From assembly GCA_016776505.1 (NCBI GenBank), contig JADHTG010000038.1, positions 1 to 32,708 on the forward strand: a stretch of DNA of 32,708 nucleotides. The letters run 5' to 3'. Numbering within the stretch: position 1 is the first letter of the stretch; the number at the start of each line of letters is the position of its first letter. The notes below the pieces were generated by a model. That model saw only the letters and a program-made list of their open reading frames with translations, was not told where the DNA came from and searched no databases. The stretch comes from Bacteroidota bacterium (GTDB taxonomy: Bacteria; Bacteroidota; Bacteroidia; CAILMK01; JAAYUY01). Below are positions 8,571 to 16,787 of the stretch, piece after piece. The translations under genes were made by a program, and so were the position numbers.

Positions 8571-9125
8571 GTGACAGATAAAACAAACATTCAATACAAC
8601 AAACAATCCCAGAAGGCCAGGACTCTTTTTATTAACAAAAATAAAGATTATGGAACATCCTGGCGCATTTTAAGATTGCCCAGCCTGATAGATCAGATTT
8701 ACATTAAAACAGACCGTATCCGTCATATGGAAGAAGGGAAGATTCCAAAAATTAAAGAGGATGCAAGTTCGGAATATATTGGGATCATAAATTATTGTAT
8801 CATTACCCTGATTCAAATAGAATTAGCTGAGAGTTCTCAGGAAAATCTAGCTTTTGAAGAAGTGCTTCAAAAGTATGATTATTATCTAAAAGAGGCACAA
8901 AGCTTGATGAATAAAAAGAATCATGATTATGGAGAAGCATGGCGGAATATGTATATTTCATCCTATACCGACCTTATCCTGACTAAAATTCTCCGGATAA
9001 AACAGATTATTGAGAATGAAGGAAAAACAAATGTTTCTGAAGGCATCGAAGGGAATTTATACGATATGATAAATTATTCTTTTTTTGCGTTGATAAAATT
9101 AACTGAGGGAAATGAAAAACAATAA
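8571..9125 (+). CDS. DUF1599 (Nmad1) domain protein, two repeats
   Basis: The product carries two copies of the DUF1599 motif. The first is KARTLFINKNKDYGTSWRIL with LIDQIYIKTDRI; the second is EAQSLMNKKNHDYGEAWRNM with LILTKILRIKQI. Each has a KxxDYGxxWR core that may bind a nucleotide or metal. Pfam later called this family nucleotide-modification associated domain 1, from recollection; the biochemical role is not established. I choose GTG at 8571 (184 residues, starting TDKTNIQYN) over ATG at 8523, because a full promoter lies at 8520-8550 and the longer form would run towards folP. Its end overlaps the DoxX-like gene by 14 bp, so the two should be translated together. Confidence 0.85.
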   Translation: MTDKTNIQYNKQSQKARTLFINKNKDYGTSWRILRLPSLIDQIYIKTDRIRHMEEGKIPKIKEDASSEYIGIINYCIITLIQIELAESSQENLAFEEVLQKYDYYLKEAQSLMNKKNHDYGEAWRNMYISSYTDLILTKILRIKQIIENEGKTNVSEGIEGNLYDMINYSFFALIKLTEGNEKQ

Positions 9126-10248
9126 CAATATACTTTTGATCAGCAGGCTTATAGTTGGAATTGCCTTTGTTTTTTCTGGCTTTGTCAAGGCGGTTGATCC
9201 TATGGGCACTATGATCAAAGTAACGGATTACTTCATTGCATTTCATATGGAAGGTTTTGAGTCGATTGCTTTGATTCTTGCATTTATATTGTGTTGCTAT
9301 GAATTTCCTTTGGGCGTGGCATTGCTTCTAGGGGCAAGGGGAAAACTGATGGCTTGGTTGCTATTAATGACTATGATTCCTTTCAGCCTGCTGACATTAT
9401 ACCTGGCCATAGAAAATCCTGTTTCTGATTGCGGATGTTTCGGAGATGCTATCATTATGACCAATTGGCAAACTTTCTACAAGAATGTAGTTCTGATGAT
9501 TTTCACCCTAATTATTTTTATTAAAAGAGAGCAAATAAAACCATTATTTAAAGGATTCTGGGATTGGGGAACGCTTATTATAAGCACCTTATTGATTGTT
9601 GCAATGAGTATTTATTGTTTTACTTATTTGCCCATTATTGATTTCAGACCTTATAAAGTAGGGAATGACATTAAGGAGCTCATGTCCATACCTGAGGGAG
9701 AAAGGGGCGATGAATATGAATCAGTTCTAATATATGAGAATAAAGAAACGGGAGAGAAAAAAGAATTTGATATGGACAATATTCCAATTGATAATAGCAA
9801 TTGGGAATGGAGGGAAACGAGTAATAAGCTCATTCGAAAGGGTTATCCAATCAAAATAAAGGACTTCAAGCTTTCTGATTCAATGGGTAATGACATTTCT
9901 GAAATTTTCTTAAATGAAACAGGTTATCGTCTCTTGATTATTCACCACAAACTCTCTGAGCATAATCAAAAAGCGCAAAGAAAGCTGAATGAATTAGTTA
10001 ATGAGGTCTTGAAGGATGGCGATATAGGTGTTTGGGCTGTCACCTCTTCTCTGGATGAAGAAGTGAAAAAGTATTCCCATGAAAATAACGTTCCTTATGT
10101 CATGAGCAGCACTGATATTGTATTATTGGAGACCATGATCAGGTCAAATCCCGGACTTATTTTATTTAAGGACAATGTGGTTGTGAAAAAATGGCCTGGC
10201 AGACATATTCCAGACTACAAGAAAATCAATAAATTGCTGTATAATTAA
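9112..10248 (+). CDS. DoxX-like membrane protein with thioredoxin-like C-terminal domain (BT_3928 type)
   Basis: The 378-residue product has four helices in a DoxX/MauE-like N-terminal domain (starting [20 protein letters not shown]) with the hallmark [10 protein letters not shown] after the third. A fifth helix at about 147-170 ([19 protein letters not shown]) leads to a soluble part of about 200 residues. This part looks thioredoxin-like ([39 protein letters not shown]) but has no CxxC pair. The Cys-Gly-Cys near the membrane may be the redox centre. It resembles the protein called BT_3928 family in Bacteroides. Its partner is the overlapping DUF1599 gene. In Bacteroides, tpiA usually follows; here threonine aldolase lies opposite instead. 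The true function is unknown. Confidence 0.88.
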   Translation: MKNNNNILLISRLIVGIAFVFSGFVKAVDPMGTMIKVTDYFIAFHMEGFESIALILAFILCCYEFPLGVALLLGARGKLMAWLLLMTMIPFSLLTLYLAIENPVSDCGCFGDAIIMTNWQTFYKNVVLMIFTLIIFIKREQIKPLFKGFWDWGTLIISTLLIVAMSIYCFTYLPIIDFRPYKVGNDIKELMSIPEGERGDEYESVLIYENKETGEKKEFDMDNIPIDNSNWEWRETSNKLIRKGYPIKIKDFKLSDSMGNDISEIFLNETGYRLLIIHHKLSEHNQKAQRKLNELVNEVLKDGDIGVWAVTSSLDEEVKKYSHENNVPYVMSSTDIVLLETMIRSNPGLILFKDNVVVKKWPGRHIPDYKKINKLLYN

Positions 10249-11258
10249 TACTGCTTAAGGACATTTATTGTTTTTTCAAGCATGTCATCATTAAAATCGA
10301 GGTGGGTAACCAGTCGAATACTATTTTTTCCTATGGCATGCATGAGAACTTCTTTTTGCTTCAATTTATCTAAAAATTCCTCATCCGAAATACCTTCCTG
10401 CAGGTTGAAAATAACGATGTTTGTGTCCACTGGCAATACCGTGCTGATACAATCACTTTTTGCTAGTTCTGAGCTTAAAACTTTAGCCCTTCTATGATCA
10501 TCAGCCAGGCGATCAATATGATGATCAAGAGCGTATATTCCTGCTGCAGCAAGAAATCCTGCCTGTCGCATGGCTCCTCCAAAAATCTTTCTTATTCTTC
10601 TCCCCTTTACTATTATTGCCGAACTCCCTATTAAAAGAGACCCAACGGGTGCCCCGAGTCCTTTGGAAAGACAAATGGAGATCGTATCGAAAATCTGACC
10701 GTAATCTTCAGGTTTTTCACGAGTTTCAACCAGTGCGTTAAAGAGTCGTGCTCCATCCAGGTGAAATGATAAACCATGGTCTGTACAAACTTTTCGTATC
10801 CTCTTTAGATCTTCAAAATGGTAAAAACAGCCACCACCTCTGTTCACCGTATTTTCGACTGAAACTAACCGGCTTACCGGAAAATGAATATCATCAGGAT
10901 TAATATTTTCAAGAACATCCTTTGCCGTAAACCGTCCCCGATCTCCATGGATTAATCGCATGGATGCTGCAGAATTAAACGCGATTCCCCCTGCCTCAAA
11001 GTTGTAAACGTGAGAGGCTCGATCACAAATGACCTCATCACCGGCTTGAGTGTGGACTTTTATGGCTATTTGATTGGTCATGGTACCGGAAGGACAAAAA
11101 AGTGCTGCTTCCATTCCAAACATTTCAGCCACTTTTTTTTCCAATTCATTCACGCTGGGATCTTCTCCCCAGACATCATCACCAACCTCTGCTTTTATCA
11201 TAGCTTCAAGCATTCCGGCAGTTGGTTTTGTTAGTGTATCGCTCCTTAAGTCTATCAT
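10245..11258 (-). CDS. ltaE: Low-specificity L-threonine aldolase
   Basis: The 337-residue product is a fold type I PLP enzyme of the threonine aldolase family. It starts [20 protein letters not shown] and continues with [29 protein letters not shown] binds the phosphate. [11 protein letters not shown] contains the cofactor Asp. [16 protein letters not shown] carries the PLP lysine at K199, close to K197 of the E. coli enzyme. It splits L-threonine or L-allo-threonine into glycine and acetaldehyde in the cytoplasm. It stands alone: its stop overlaps that of the DoxX-like gene by 4 bp, and its start faces the acyltransferase gene. A TAATTTTG -7 match (11313-11306, minus) lies upstream. Confidence 0.95.
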   Translation of the reverse strand: MIDLRSDTLTKPTAGMLEAMIKAEVGDDVWGEDPSVNELEKKVAEMFGMEAALFCPSGTMTNQIAIKVHTQAGDEVICDRASHVYNFEAGGIAFNSAASMRLIHGDRGRFTAKDVLENINPDDIHFPVSRLVSVENTVNRGGGCFYHFEDLKRIRKVCTDHGLSFHLDGARLFNALVETREKPEDYGQIFDTISICLSKGLGAPVGSLLIGSSAIIVKGRRIRKIFGGAMRQAGFLAAAGIYALDHHIDRLADDHRRAKVLSSELAKSDCISTVLPVDTNIVIFNLQEGISDEEFLDKLKQKEVLMHAIGKNSIRLVTHLDFNDDMLEKTINVLKQY

Positions 11259-11291
11259 TTATTTTACCTCTTAATAAAACTACTTATTCTT

Positions 11292-11299
11292 TATTTTTG
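11292..11299 (+). promoter_or_regulatory. Candidate -7 element for the MBOAT gene
   Basis: TATTTTTG fits TAnnTTTG and ends 19 bp before the ATG at 11319. No TTTG lies at the right distance upstream. Confidence 0.4.
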
Positions 11300-11305
11300 A
11301 TACTT

Positions 11306-11313
11306 CAAAATTA
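11306..11313 (-). promoter_or_regulatory. Candidate -7 element for ltaE
   Basis: On the minus strand the sequence reads TAATTTTG, a match to TAnnTTTG, 48 bp before the ltaE start. No -33 partner was found. It overlaps the leader of the divergent acyltransferase gene. Confidence 0.35.
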
Positions 11314-11318
11314 AATGA

Positions 11319-12776
11319 ATGGTTTTTAGTAGTACCATTTTCCTGTTTTATTTCTTACCGGCTACACTTATCCTGTACTTTATCAGTCCATACAAGTGGA
11401 AAAACCTGCTATTGCTTGTAGCCAGTATATTTTTCTTTTCCTGGGGCGCTCCTGTTTTTATTTTTATATTGCTTACATCCATTACGATTGATTTTTTGAT
11501 TGGTCGTATGATGGTCAGTATGGAGAAAAAACAAAAGAGAAAACCATTTCTTCTTGCCTCTTTAATATTGAATTTGGGACTCCTGGTCTATTTCAAATAT
11601 GCCAACTTTTTTATTGAAAATTTTAATTCCTTATTGGAATTGTTTGGTGCGAGGAATATTGAATGGATTTACATTGTCCTTCCGATTGGGATTTCATTCT
11701 TCACTTTTCAAAAGCTTAGCTATATCATCGATATTTATCGGGCTGTAAGAAAACCACTTAAGAAGTGGACAGATTTTGCGCTCTATATTTTGCTATTTCC
11801 CCAACTAATTGCAGGTCCCATTATTCGTTATTCGCAGATTGCAGATCAATTGATAGATCGCAGATCCATGTTAAATATGGACAACAAACTGTATGGATTA
11901 AGAAGATTTATTATAGGACTGGCAAAAAAAATGATGATAGCGAACACATTGGGTTTGCATGTTGATTTAGCATTTTCAAATGGGGTGGAAAATCTTGGAA
12001 CCTGGTCAAGCTGGGTGATCATCATAGCTTATGCAATGCAAATCTATTTTGATTTTTCAGGATATTCTGATATGGCAATAGGCATAGGCAGAATACTGGG
12101 ATTTAAAATCCCTGAGAATTTCAAAAACCCCTACATTGCAAATAATGTCATTGATTTTTGGAGAAGATGGCATATCACACTGACGAATTGGTTTAGAGAT
12201 TATTTGTTTTTTCCCCTGGCATTTTCATTTTCAAAAAAGATGGGAAAGGGAAAGTATCTAAACTTAAAAACGGATTACTATATCTATTTTTTCACCTCAC
12301 TGATCACCTTTGGATTAATAGGATTTTGGCATGGTGCGTCCTGGGCTTTCTTATTATGGGGTCTTTATCATGGCATTTGGTTAATATTGAACAGGTTTCT
12401 GCTCAAGAGTTTTTTTAGGAAGATTGGAAAAATTCCTGCCATCCTGATCACCTTTTTAATAGTGCTTGTGGGATGGGTATTGTTTCGGTGTGATGACATG
12501 GATCAGTCTTTAGTATTCTTCCATAAAATGTTTTCATTTAGCTCAACTGGACAAATTTTTCCCAGCTCATTTTGGCTGATATTTATCCTGAGCTTAATTA
12601 TTTCATTTCTACCGGCTTTGGGAAAGCTTGAAAGTTATTTTGAAAAAATACGATTTGAGGAAAAATCCCTTTCTTTTTCTATTTTCAGATACATTTTGAT
12701 ATTAGCGATTTTAATTCTTTGTATGTCGGAGGTGGTTTCTACCGGTTTCAATCCTTTTATTTATTTTAGATTTTGA
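11319..12776 (+). CDS. MBOAT family membrane-bound O-acyltransferase (AlgI-like)
   Basis: The 485-residue protein has about ten or more membrane helices. It carries the MBOAT signatures: PIGISFFTFQKLSYIIDIYR, LFPQLIAGPIIRYSQI, FWRRWHITLTNWFRDYLFFP, and GFWHGASWAFLLWGLYHG with the likely catalytic His338. It opens with FSSTIFLFYFLPATL, as AlgI homologues do. Such proteins pass an acetyl group from the cytoplasm through the membrane to a periplasmic partner that acetylates a glycan. The next gene, overlapping by 4 bp (TTGA), encodes that kind of partner. The glycan is not known: no polysaccharide synthase or polymerase genes lie nearby, although a glycosyltransferase begins at the left edge of the window. 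Confidence 0.93.
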   Translation: MVFSSTIFLFYFLPATLILYFISPYKWKNLLLLVASIFFFSWGAPVFIFILLTSITIDFLIGRMMVSMEKKQKRKPFLLASLILNLGLLVYFKYANFFIENFNSLLELFGARNIEWIYIVLPIGISFFTFQKLSYIIDIYRAVRKPLKKWTDFALYILLFPQLIAGPIIRYSQIADQLIDRRSMLNMDNKLYGLRRFIIGLAKKMMIANTLGLHVDLAFSNGVENLGTWSSWVIIIAYAMQIYFDFSGYSDMAIGIGRILGFKIPENFKNPYIANNVIDFWRRWHITLTNWFRDYLFFPLAFSFSKKMGKGKYLNLKTDYYIYFFTSLITFGLIGFWHGASWAFLLWGLYHGIWLILNRFLLKSFFRKIGKIPAILITFLIVLVGWVLFRCDDMDQSLVFFHKMFSFSSTGQIFPSSFWLIFILSLIISFLPALGKLESYFEKIRFEEKSLSFSIFRYILILAILILCMSEVVSTGFNPFIYFRF

Positions 12777-13927
12777 TTAATAAGGTTTACAAACATATCG
12801 CTTTGGTTATGATAGCAACAACATTGTTGTTATCACTGCTTGTTCAACCTCTTGAATTCATCAAAATTAAAAGCCTGAAAGGGTATTTCATAGTTCCTGA
12901 AGACAGTGTTCTGAACAGGGAATCTTGGTTTAGCGGATCCTATCAGTCCTCAAAAGAAGAGAGGCTGAAATATACATTAAAAACAAGGCCATTATTAGTT
13001 AGAACATACAATCAAATCAGATTCTGGCTCTATAAAGAAATTTCTGCCAGGAATGTAGCCATAGGAAGAAATGGGTACTATTATGAAAAGCATTATATAG
13101 GTGCTTATTTCGGACTTGACTTTATTGGTGAAGACAGTATCATTAATAAAATCAGTGAGTTACAGCGGCTTTCAAATATATTGAACTCAAAAGGAGTTTC
13201 TTTAATGTTTGTGTTAGCACCTGGCAAGGCAACGGTATTCCCCGAATATATGCCTGAAGAATTTGACAATTACAAACGAAAAACAACTAATTATGAAATT
13301 TTCAGAAGAGAATTACATAAGTCCTCAATTCCTTTTATTGATTTCAATCAATATTTTAAAGAAATAAAAGACACTGTAACATACCCCATTTATCCAAAAG
13401 GAGGGACACATTGGAGTAACTACGGGACCTATATTGCGCTGGACACCCTGTTCACTTATATTGAATTTCTTACTCACAAGGATTTGCCTGAATACCGTTA
13501 TTTTGCATTTGATGTTTCAAAAACACCAAGAGGCTCAGATAACGACATTGCAAAGGCAACTAACAGAATATGGATAAAAGAAAACGAAAAACTTTTATAT
13601 CCCTTTATAACTATCACAGATACACAAAATAAAGAAAAACCTTGTTTGTTGACAATTGCAGATAGTTATTATTGGATGATAGTGGGGACCGGGGTGCTGA
13701 AAAAATTCTTTTCAAATTTTAACTTTTGGTATTATTTCAAGGAAAATTTCAGCCCCATGACAAATAAACCCCAATTCGTCTCAGAATATCCTGATCTTCT
13801 GGCTGAGGTGGAGAAAAGAGATGTCATCATTTTATTGATAACCGATGGAAACCTGAATGAGTTCAGCTGGGGTTTTACTGAAAAAATACTTGAGTTATAT
13901 GATCATCAGGCTCAGGGAATGCAATAA
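12773..13927 (+). CDS. AlgX/AlgJ-like SGNH O-acetyltransferase partner
   Basis: The 384-residue product starts with TTG at 12773, whose last two bases fall in the TGA stop of the MBOAT gene. Residues 6-27 (YKHIALVMIATTLLLSLLVQ) anchor it in the membrane with the rest in the periplasm. The fold matches the AlgX/AlgJ family: FVLAPGKATVFPEYMP, IDFNQYF, YPKGGTHWSNYGTYIALDTL with H213, and IADSYYWMI with the likely nucleophile S298. AlgX has Asp-x-His before the Trp; here the sequence is Gly-Thr-His, so the usual Asp is missing at that place. It likely transfers acetyl from the MBOAT partner to a glycan. Its 3' end overlaps the radical SAM gene by 16 bp. Confidence 0.85.
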   Translation: MINKVYKHIALVMIATTLLLSLLVQPLEFIKIKSLKGYFIVPEDSVLNRESWFSGSYQSSKEERLKYTLKTRPLLVRTYNQIRFWLYKEISARNVAIGRNGYYYEKHYIGAYFGLDFIGEDSIINKISELQRLSNILNSKGVSLMFVLAPGKATVFPEYMPEEFDNYKRKTTNYEIFRRELHKSSIPFIDFNQYFKEIKDTVTYPIYPKGGTHWSNYGTYIALDTLFTYIEFLTHKDLPEYRYFAFDVSKTPRGSDNDIAKATNRIWIKENEKLLYPFITITDTQNKEKPCLLTIADSYYWMIVGTGVLKKFFSNFNFWYYFKENFSPMTNKPQFVSEYPDLLAEVEKRDVIILLITDGNLNEFSWGFTEKILELYDHQAQGMQ

Positions 13928-14847
13928 AAGGTCACACCATTCTGTACTTCTTCCCTGATTTCTTTCAATTCCAGCAAGAAATCAATATGGGCTTTTGTTT
14001 CGGTAGACGAAAGGGATAAAATCTGGCTTAGGTCATTTATACTGCAGGGTCTTCTCGAAACAGCCTGTAAAATGGAGAAATGAATATCCTGCTTCAGATG
14101 GTCGAGGTGTTTTACTTCATCACTTCTTGAAATGATGTCTGTTGGAATGGGTTGAAAAAAGTCCTTTAATTCCACTAATCTTTCATATGAGGCTGGAACT
14201 AAACCGCTTACAGTTCCCGGACGATCAAGTGAATTCAGTTGCAATTTAGTGGGTTTTATTTTTTGGAAAGCAGATTTTAGTAATTTAAGTTCATTGTCGG
14301 TATCATTTAGTCCTGGAAGAACAAAATATTCAAGCCACAATTGCCCTTTATAGCTTTTATTGAATTCTATTAATCCATTTATAATATTGGAAACCAGTAT
14401 CCCTTTATAGGGACGATTAATGGACTGAAAAACTTCCTGACTGGCCGCATCTAATGAGGGGAGTATCAAATGAAAGGGTTTAATTTCTTTTCTGACGTCC
14501 CTGTTTTCAAATAGGAGACTGTTTGTAATGAGAGCAGTTTTATATCCAGGATAATTCGATTTCAGGAATTTCAAGATATTTCCAATGCCTGAATGAAGGG
14601 TGGGTTCTCCTGCACCGGAAAACGTAATATAGTCTAATTTGGGATTATCTTTTAAATAGGTATTTAGCTCAGTAATAATACTGTTCTCTGGGATATAATC
14701 TTTTCGAACAGTAGTGTGCAAAGTCGTTTTTCCGCTTTCGCAGTAAACACAATTTAAATTGCATATTTTGTGAGGAACCAGATCCACCCCCAGAGAAATT
14801 CCGAGTCTGCGCGATGGAATAGGTCCGAATAAATAGTTAAACGTCAT
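13912..14847 (-). CDS. Radical SAM protein of unknown substrate
   Basis: The protein has the 4Fe-4S binding CxxxCxxC in KICNLNCVYCESG, then TFSGAGEPTLHSGI (glycine-rich SAM-binding stretch) and ALITNSLLF, as in a standard radical SAM barrel. The C-terminal 70 residues (from HFSILQAVSRRPCSINDLSQ) look like a winged helix. I start at ATG 14847 (MTFNYLFGPIPSRRLGISLG, about 311 residues), because GPIPSRRLG is the usual N-terminus of this family and a -7 match lies just upstream at 14877-14870. The longer frame from 14913 adds 22 hydrophobic residues without family support. The chemistry it performs is not known. Its stop end overlaps the AlgX-like gene by 16 bp. Confidence 0.87.
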   Translation of the reverse strand: MTFNYLFGPIPSRRLGISLGVDLVPHKICNLNCVYCESGKTTLHTTVRKDYIPENSIITELNTYLKDNPKLDYITFSGAGEPTLHSGIGNILKFLKSNYPGYKTALITNSLLFENRDVRKEIKPFHLILPSLDAASQEVFQSINRPYKGILVSNIINGLIEFNKSYKGQLWLEYFVLPGLNDTDNELKLLKSAFQKIKPTKLQLNSLDRPGTVSGLVPASYERLVELKDFFQPIPTDIISRSDEVKHLDHLKQDIHFSILQAVSRRPCSINDLSQILSLSSTETKAHIDFLLELKEIREEVQNGVTFYCIP

Positions 14848-14869
14848 GTTCTCCAGATTCTTCAGAATC

Positions 14870-14877
14870 CAAATGTA
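14870..14877 (-). promoter_or_regulatory. Candidate -7 element for the radical SAM gene
   Basis: The minus strand reads TACATTTG (TAnnTTTG), 22 bp before the ATG at 14847. It lies inside the longer reading frame from 14913, so it supports the shorter start. No -33 partner was seen. Confidence 0.35.
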
Positions 14878-15046
14878 GTAATGAATAATAAATGAGAAGA
14901 AAAAATGAAGCATTGAATGTGAAGTTTCTTTAAATACTTAAAATTTTAAGGGAAAGAAATTATTTCCGGCTAAGATTGTTAGTTCAAGCCCTGCTATAAT
15001 TATTCAAGTCTGCTAAGAAAAATAAGGCAGCTAGCTATTTATAGCA

Positions 15047-15054
15047 TATTTTTG
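15047..15054 (+). promoter_or_regulatory. Candidate -7 element for the HAD-methyltransferase pair
   Basis: TATTTTTG matches TAnnTTTG and ends 21 bp before the ATG at 15076. There is no clear TTTG 19-21 bp upstream. Confidence 0.4.
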
Positions 15055-15075
15055 CAGCCTTGAAAAGGTTTTTCA

Positions 15076-15912
15076 ATGAAAGGAATAGTTGCAACAGATC
15101 TGGATGGTACTTTACTTAGTTCAAAGGCTATTATTTCTGAAAAAGATATTTCAACACTTAATTCCCTTAAAACACAGGGCTTTATCAGGATTATAGCAAC
15201 AGGCAGGTCTGTTTATTCCATTGAAAGAATACTCCCCCTGAATACCCCAATTGATTATGTTGTATTTTCTACGGGAGCTGGCGTGTATGACTGGAAAAGG
15301 AAAAGGGTATTATATGCGAACAATCTTAATTCAAATGAAGTCAGGAGATCATTTGAATTGCTTATGAAATACGATATCAACTTTACTGTTCAGGAAAAAA
15401 TTCCGGAAAATCATCGGTATGTCTTTATAAGAAAAAAGAAATCAGATACAGACTTCGAAACAAGGAATAAACTCTATACAGATTTTTCAAAAGAGATTTT
15501 TCCGGAAGAATTTGATCCAGAAGAGTCCTGCCAACTGTTAGCAATAACAGAAGTAAGCCACGGGCTTAAGATATGTGAGGAAATTTCCAGATCGCTGAAA
15601 AAATTGAAAGTTATTAGATCTACCTCTCCTTTAGATCATCAATCTGTTTGGATTGAGATATTTGCAAAGAACGTATCAAAAGCTATTGGGGTGAATTACA
15701 TCGCCGATTTGTATGGAATCACACAGGAAAATATTATGGCTGTTGGAAATGACTACAACGATCTGGATTTGTTGAACTGGGCAGGAAAATCTTTTGTTGT
15801 GGACAATTCACCTAATGATCTGAAAGGGAAATATGAGATAGTACATTCCAACAATCATTCTGGATTTAGCCAGGCGGTAAATTTATGGCTGAAAAGCAAG
15901 AATTGGCAATGA
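15076..15912 (+). CDS. HAD superfamily hydrolase, Cof/YidA type
   Basis: The 278-residue product has the HAD motifs of the Cof (IIB cap) group. Motif I is VATDLDGTLLSS with the nucleophile Asp at position 9 and the acid Asp at 11. Motif II is IATGRS. A lysine follows in NVSKAIGVNYIADLYGI, and motif IV is MAVGNDYNDLDLLNWAG. The cap domain lies in the middle (about 85-190). Such enzymes remove phosphate from sugar phosphates or nucleotide-like compounds in the cytoplasm; the substrate cannot be told from sequence. It shares an ATGA overlap with the following methyltransferase gene, so translation of the two is coupled. Confidence 0.92.
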   Translation: MKGIVATDLDGTLLSSKAIISEKDISTLNSLKTQGFIRIIATGRSVYSIERILPLNTPIDYVVFSTGAGVYDWKRKRVLYANNLNSNEVRRSFELLMKYDINFTVQEKIPENHRYVFIRKKKSDTDFETRNKLYTDFSKEIFPEEFDPEESCQLLAITEVSHGLKICEEISRSLKKLKVIRSTSPLDHQSVWIEIFAKNVSKAIGVNYIADLYGITQENIMAVGNDYNDLDLLNWAGKSFVVDNSPNDLKGKYEIVHSNNHSGFSQAVNLWLKSKNWQ

Positions 15913-16787
15913 GGTTCATACGTACTTTATATAACCTACTTCACAACTTCCTCTTCAGGCTGATTGTCGCTTTGAAGAGTCCGGTTCAAACAGGACATAT
16001 ATCTGTAGAACATCTGCTTGATAAAAAACTCGATGATAAGCTGGTTTTGGATTTAGATCAAGCAGGAATCACCGTAAAAGAAATAACGATCAATCCCTCT
16101 GATTACCAGCAATATCTTGAAAATACAAAGTATCCTGTTTCCTATTATGGAGGTGGAAAAGACCCCAGGCAAAACTTTATTGAAAAAACCCTCGAACATT
16201 TTGTCTCCTTTCAATTTCTGAACCTGAAAGCAACAAGTAACTTTATTGATATAGCAGCCTGTACATCTCCTTTTTATACAATTGTAAAAGAAAAATATAA
16301 TCTGACAAATTCCTATCAACAGGATTTAGTGTTTAAGAAAGGTTTACATAGAGATAAAATTGGAGGATACGCTTCCGAAATACCTTTGCCGGATCAAAGC
16401 ATAGATGCGGTTACATTGCATTGTTCCCTGGAGCACTTTGAAGGGAATTCTGATACAGAATTTTTTGTAGAAATGCAAAGAGTTCTGAAGCCGGGAGGAA
16501 AGGTCATTGTTTTACCTTTTTACCTTGCATATGAATACACCATTCATCTTGATCCGGCATTTAACCTGTTGAAATTTCATATGCCCAAAACGGATAAATC
16601 AGCTGCTATTCGTTATTGCAATTGGAAGCAATATTATTCCAGGCATTACGATGTGAAAGTATTGCAAACGCGTATTTTAAACGAGCTAACAAAACTTGAA
16701 TTAGAGGTTTTCAGACTGCAAAATTTCAAAGATATTCACCCAACATCTTATCTGAGGTTTATTGGAGTTTTTACAAAAAATGAATAA
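15909..16787 (+). CDS. Class I SAM-dependent methyltransferase
   Basis: The product has Methyltransf_11-like features: NFIDIAACTSPFYTI in the place of the glycine-rich SAM motif, ALPDQS-like LPLPDQSIDAVTLHCSLEHF at the substrate edge, and MQRVLKPGGKVIVLPFY, the classic post-II motif. The usual GxGxG is altered to AACTSP, so SAM binding should be checked. I choose ATG at 15909, which overlaps the HAD stop as ATGA and gives 292 residues; a frame from 15885 would add only eight residues and overlap by 28 bp. The substrate is unknown. The gene ends exactly at the base before the stop of the convergent mutase gene. Confidence 0.85.
   Translation: MRFIRTLYNLLHNFLFRLIVALKSPVQTGHISVEHLLDKKLDDKLVLDLDQAGITVKEITINPSDYQQYLENTKYPVSYYGGGKDPRQNFIEKTLEHFVSFQFLNLKATSNFIDIAACTSPFYTIVKEKYNLTNSYQQDLVFKKGLHRDKIGGYASEIPLPDQSIDAVTLHCSLEHFEGNSDTEFFVEMQRVLKPGGKVIVLPFYLAYEYTIHLDPAFNLLKFHMPKTDKSAAIRYCNWKQYYSRHYDVKVLQTRILNELTKLELEVFRLQNFKDIHPTSYLRFIGVFTKNE

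Noticed and set aside
14848..14913. N-terminal extension of the radical SAM protein
   Set aside because: The 22 residues are hydrophobic and low in complexity, precede the conserved family start and include a -7-like element.
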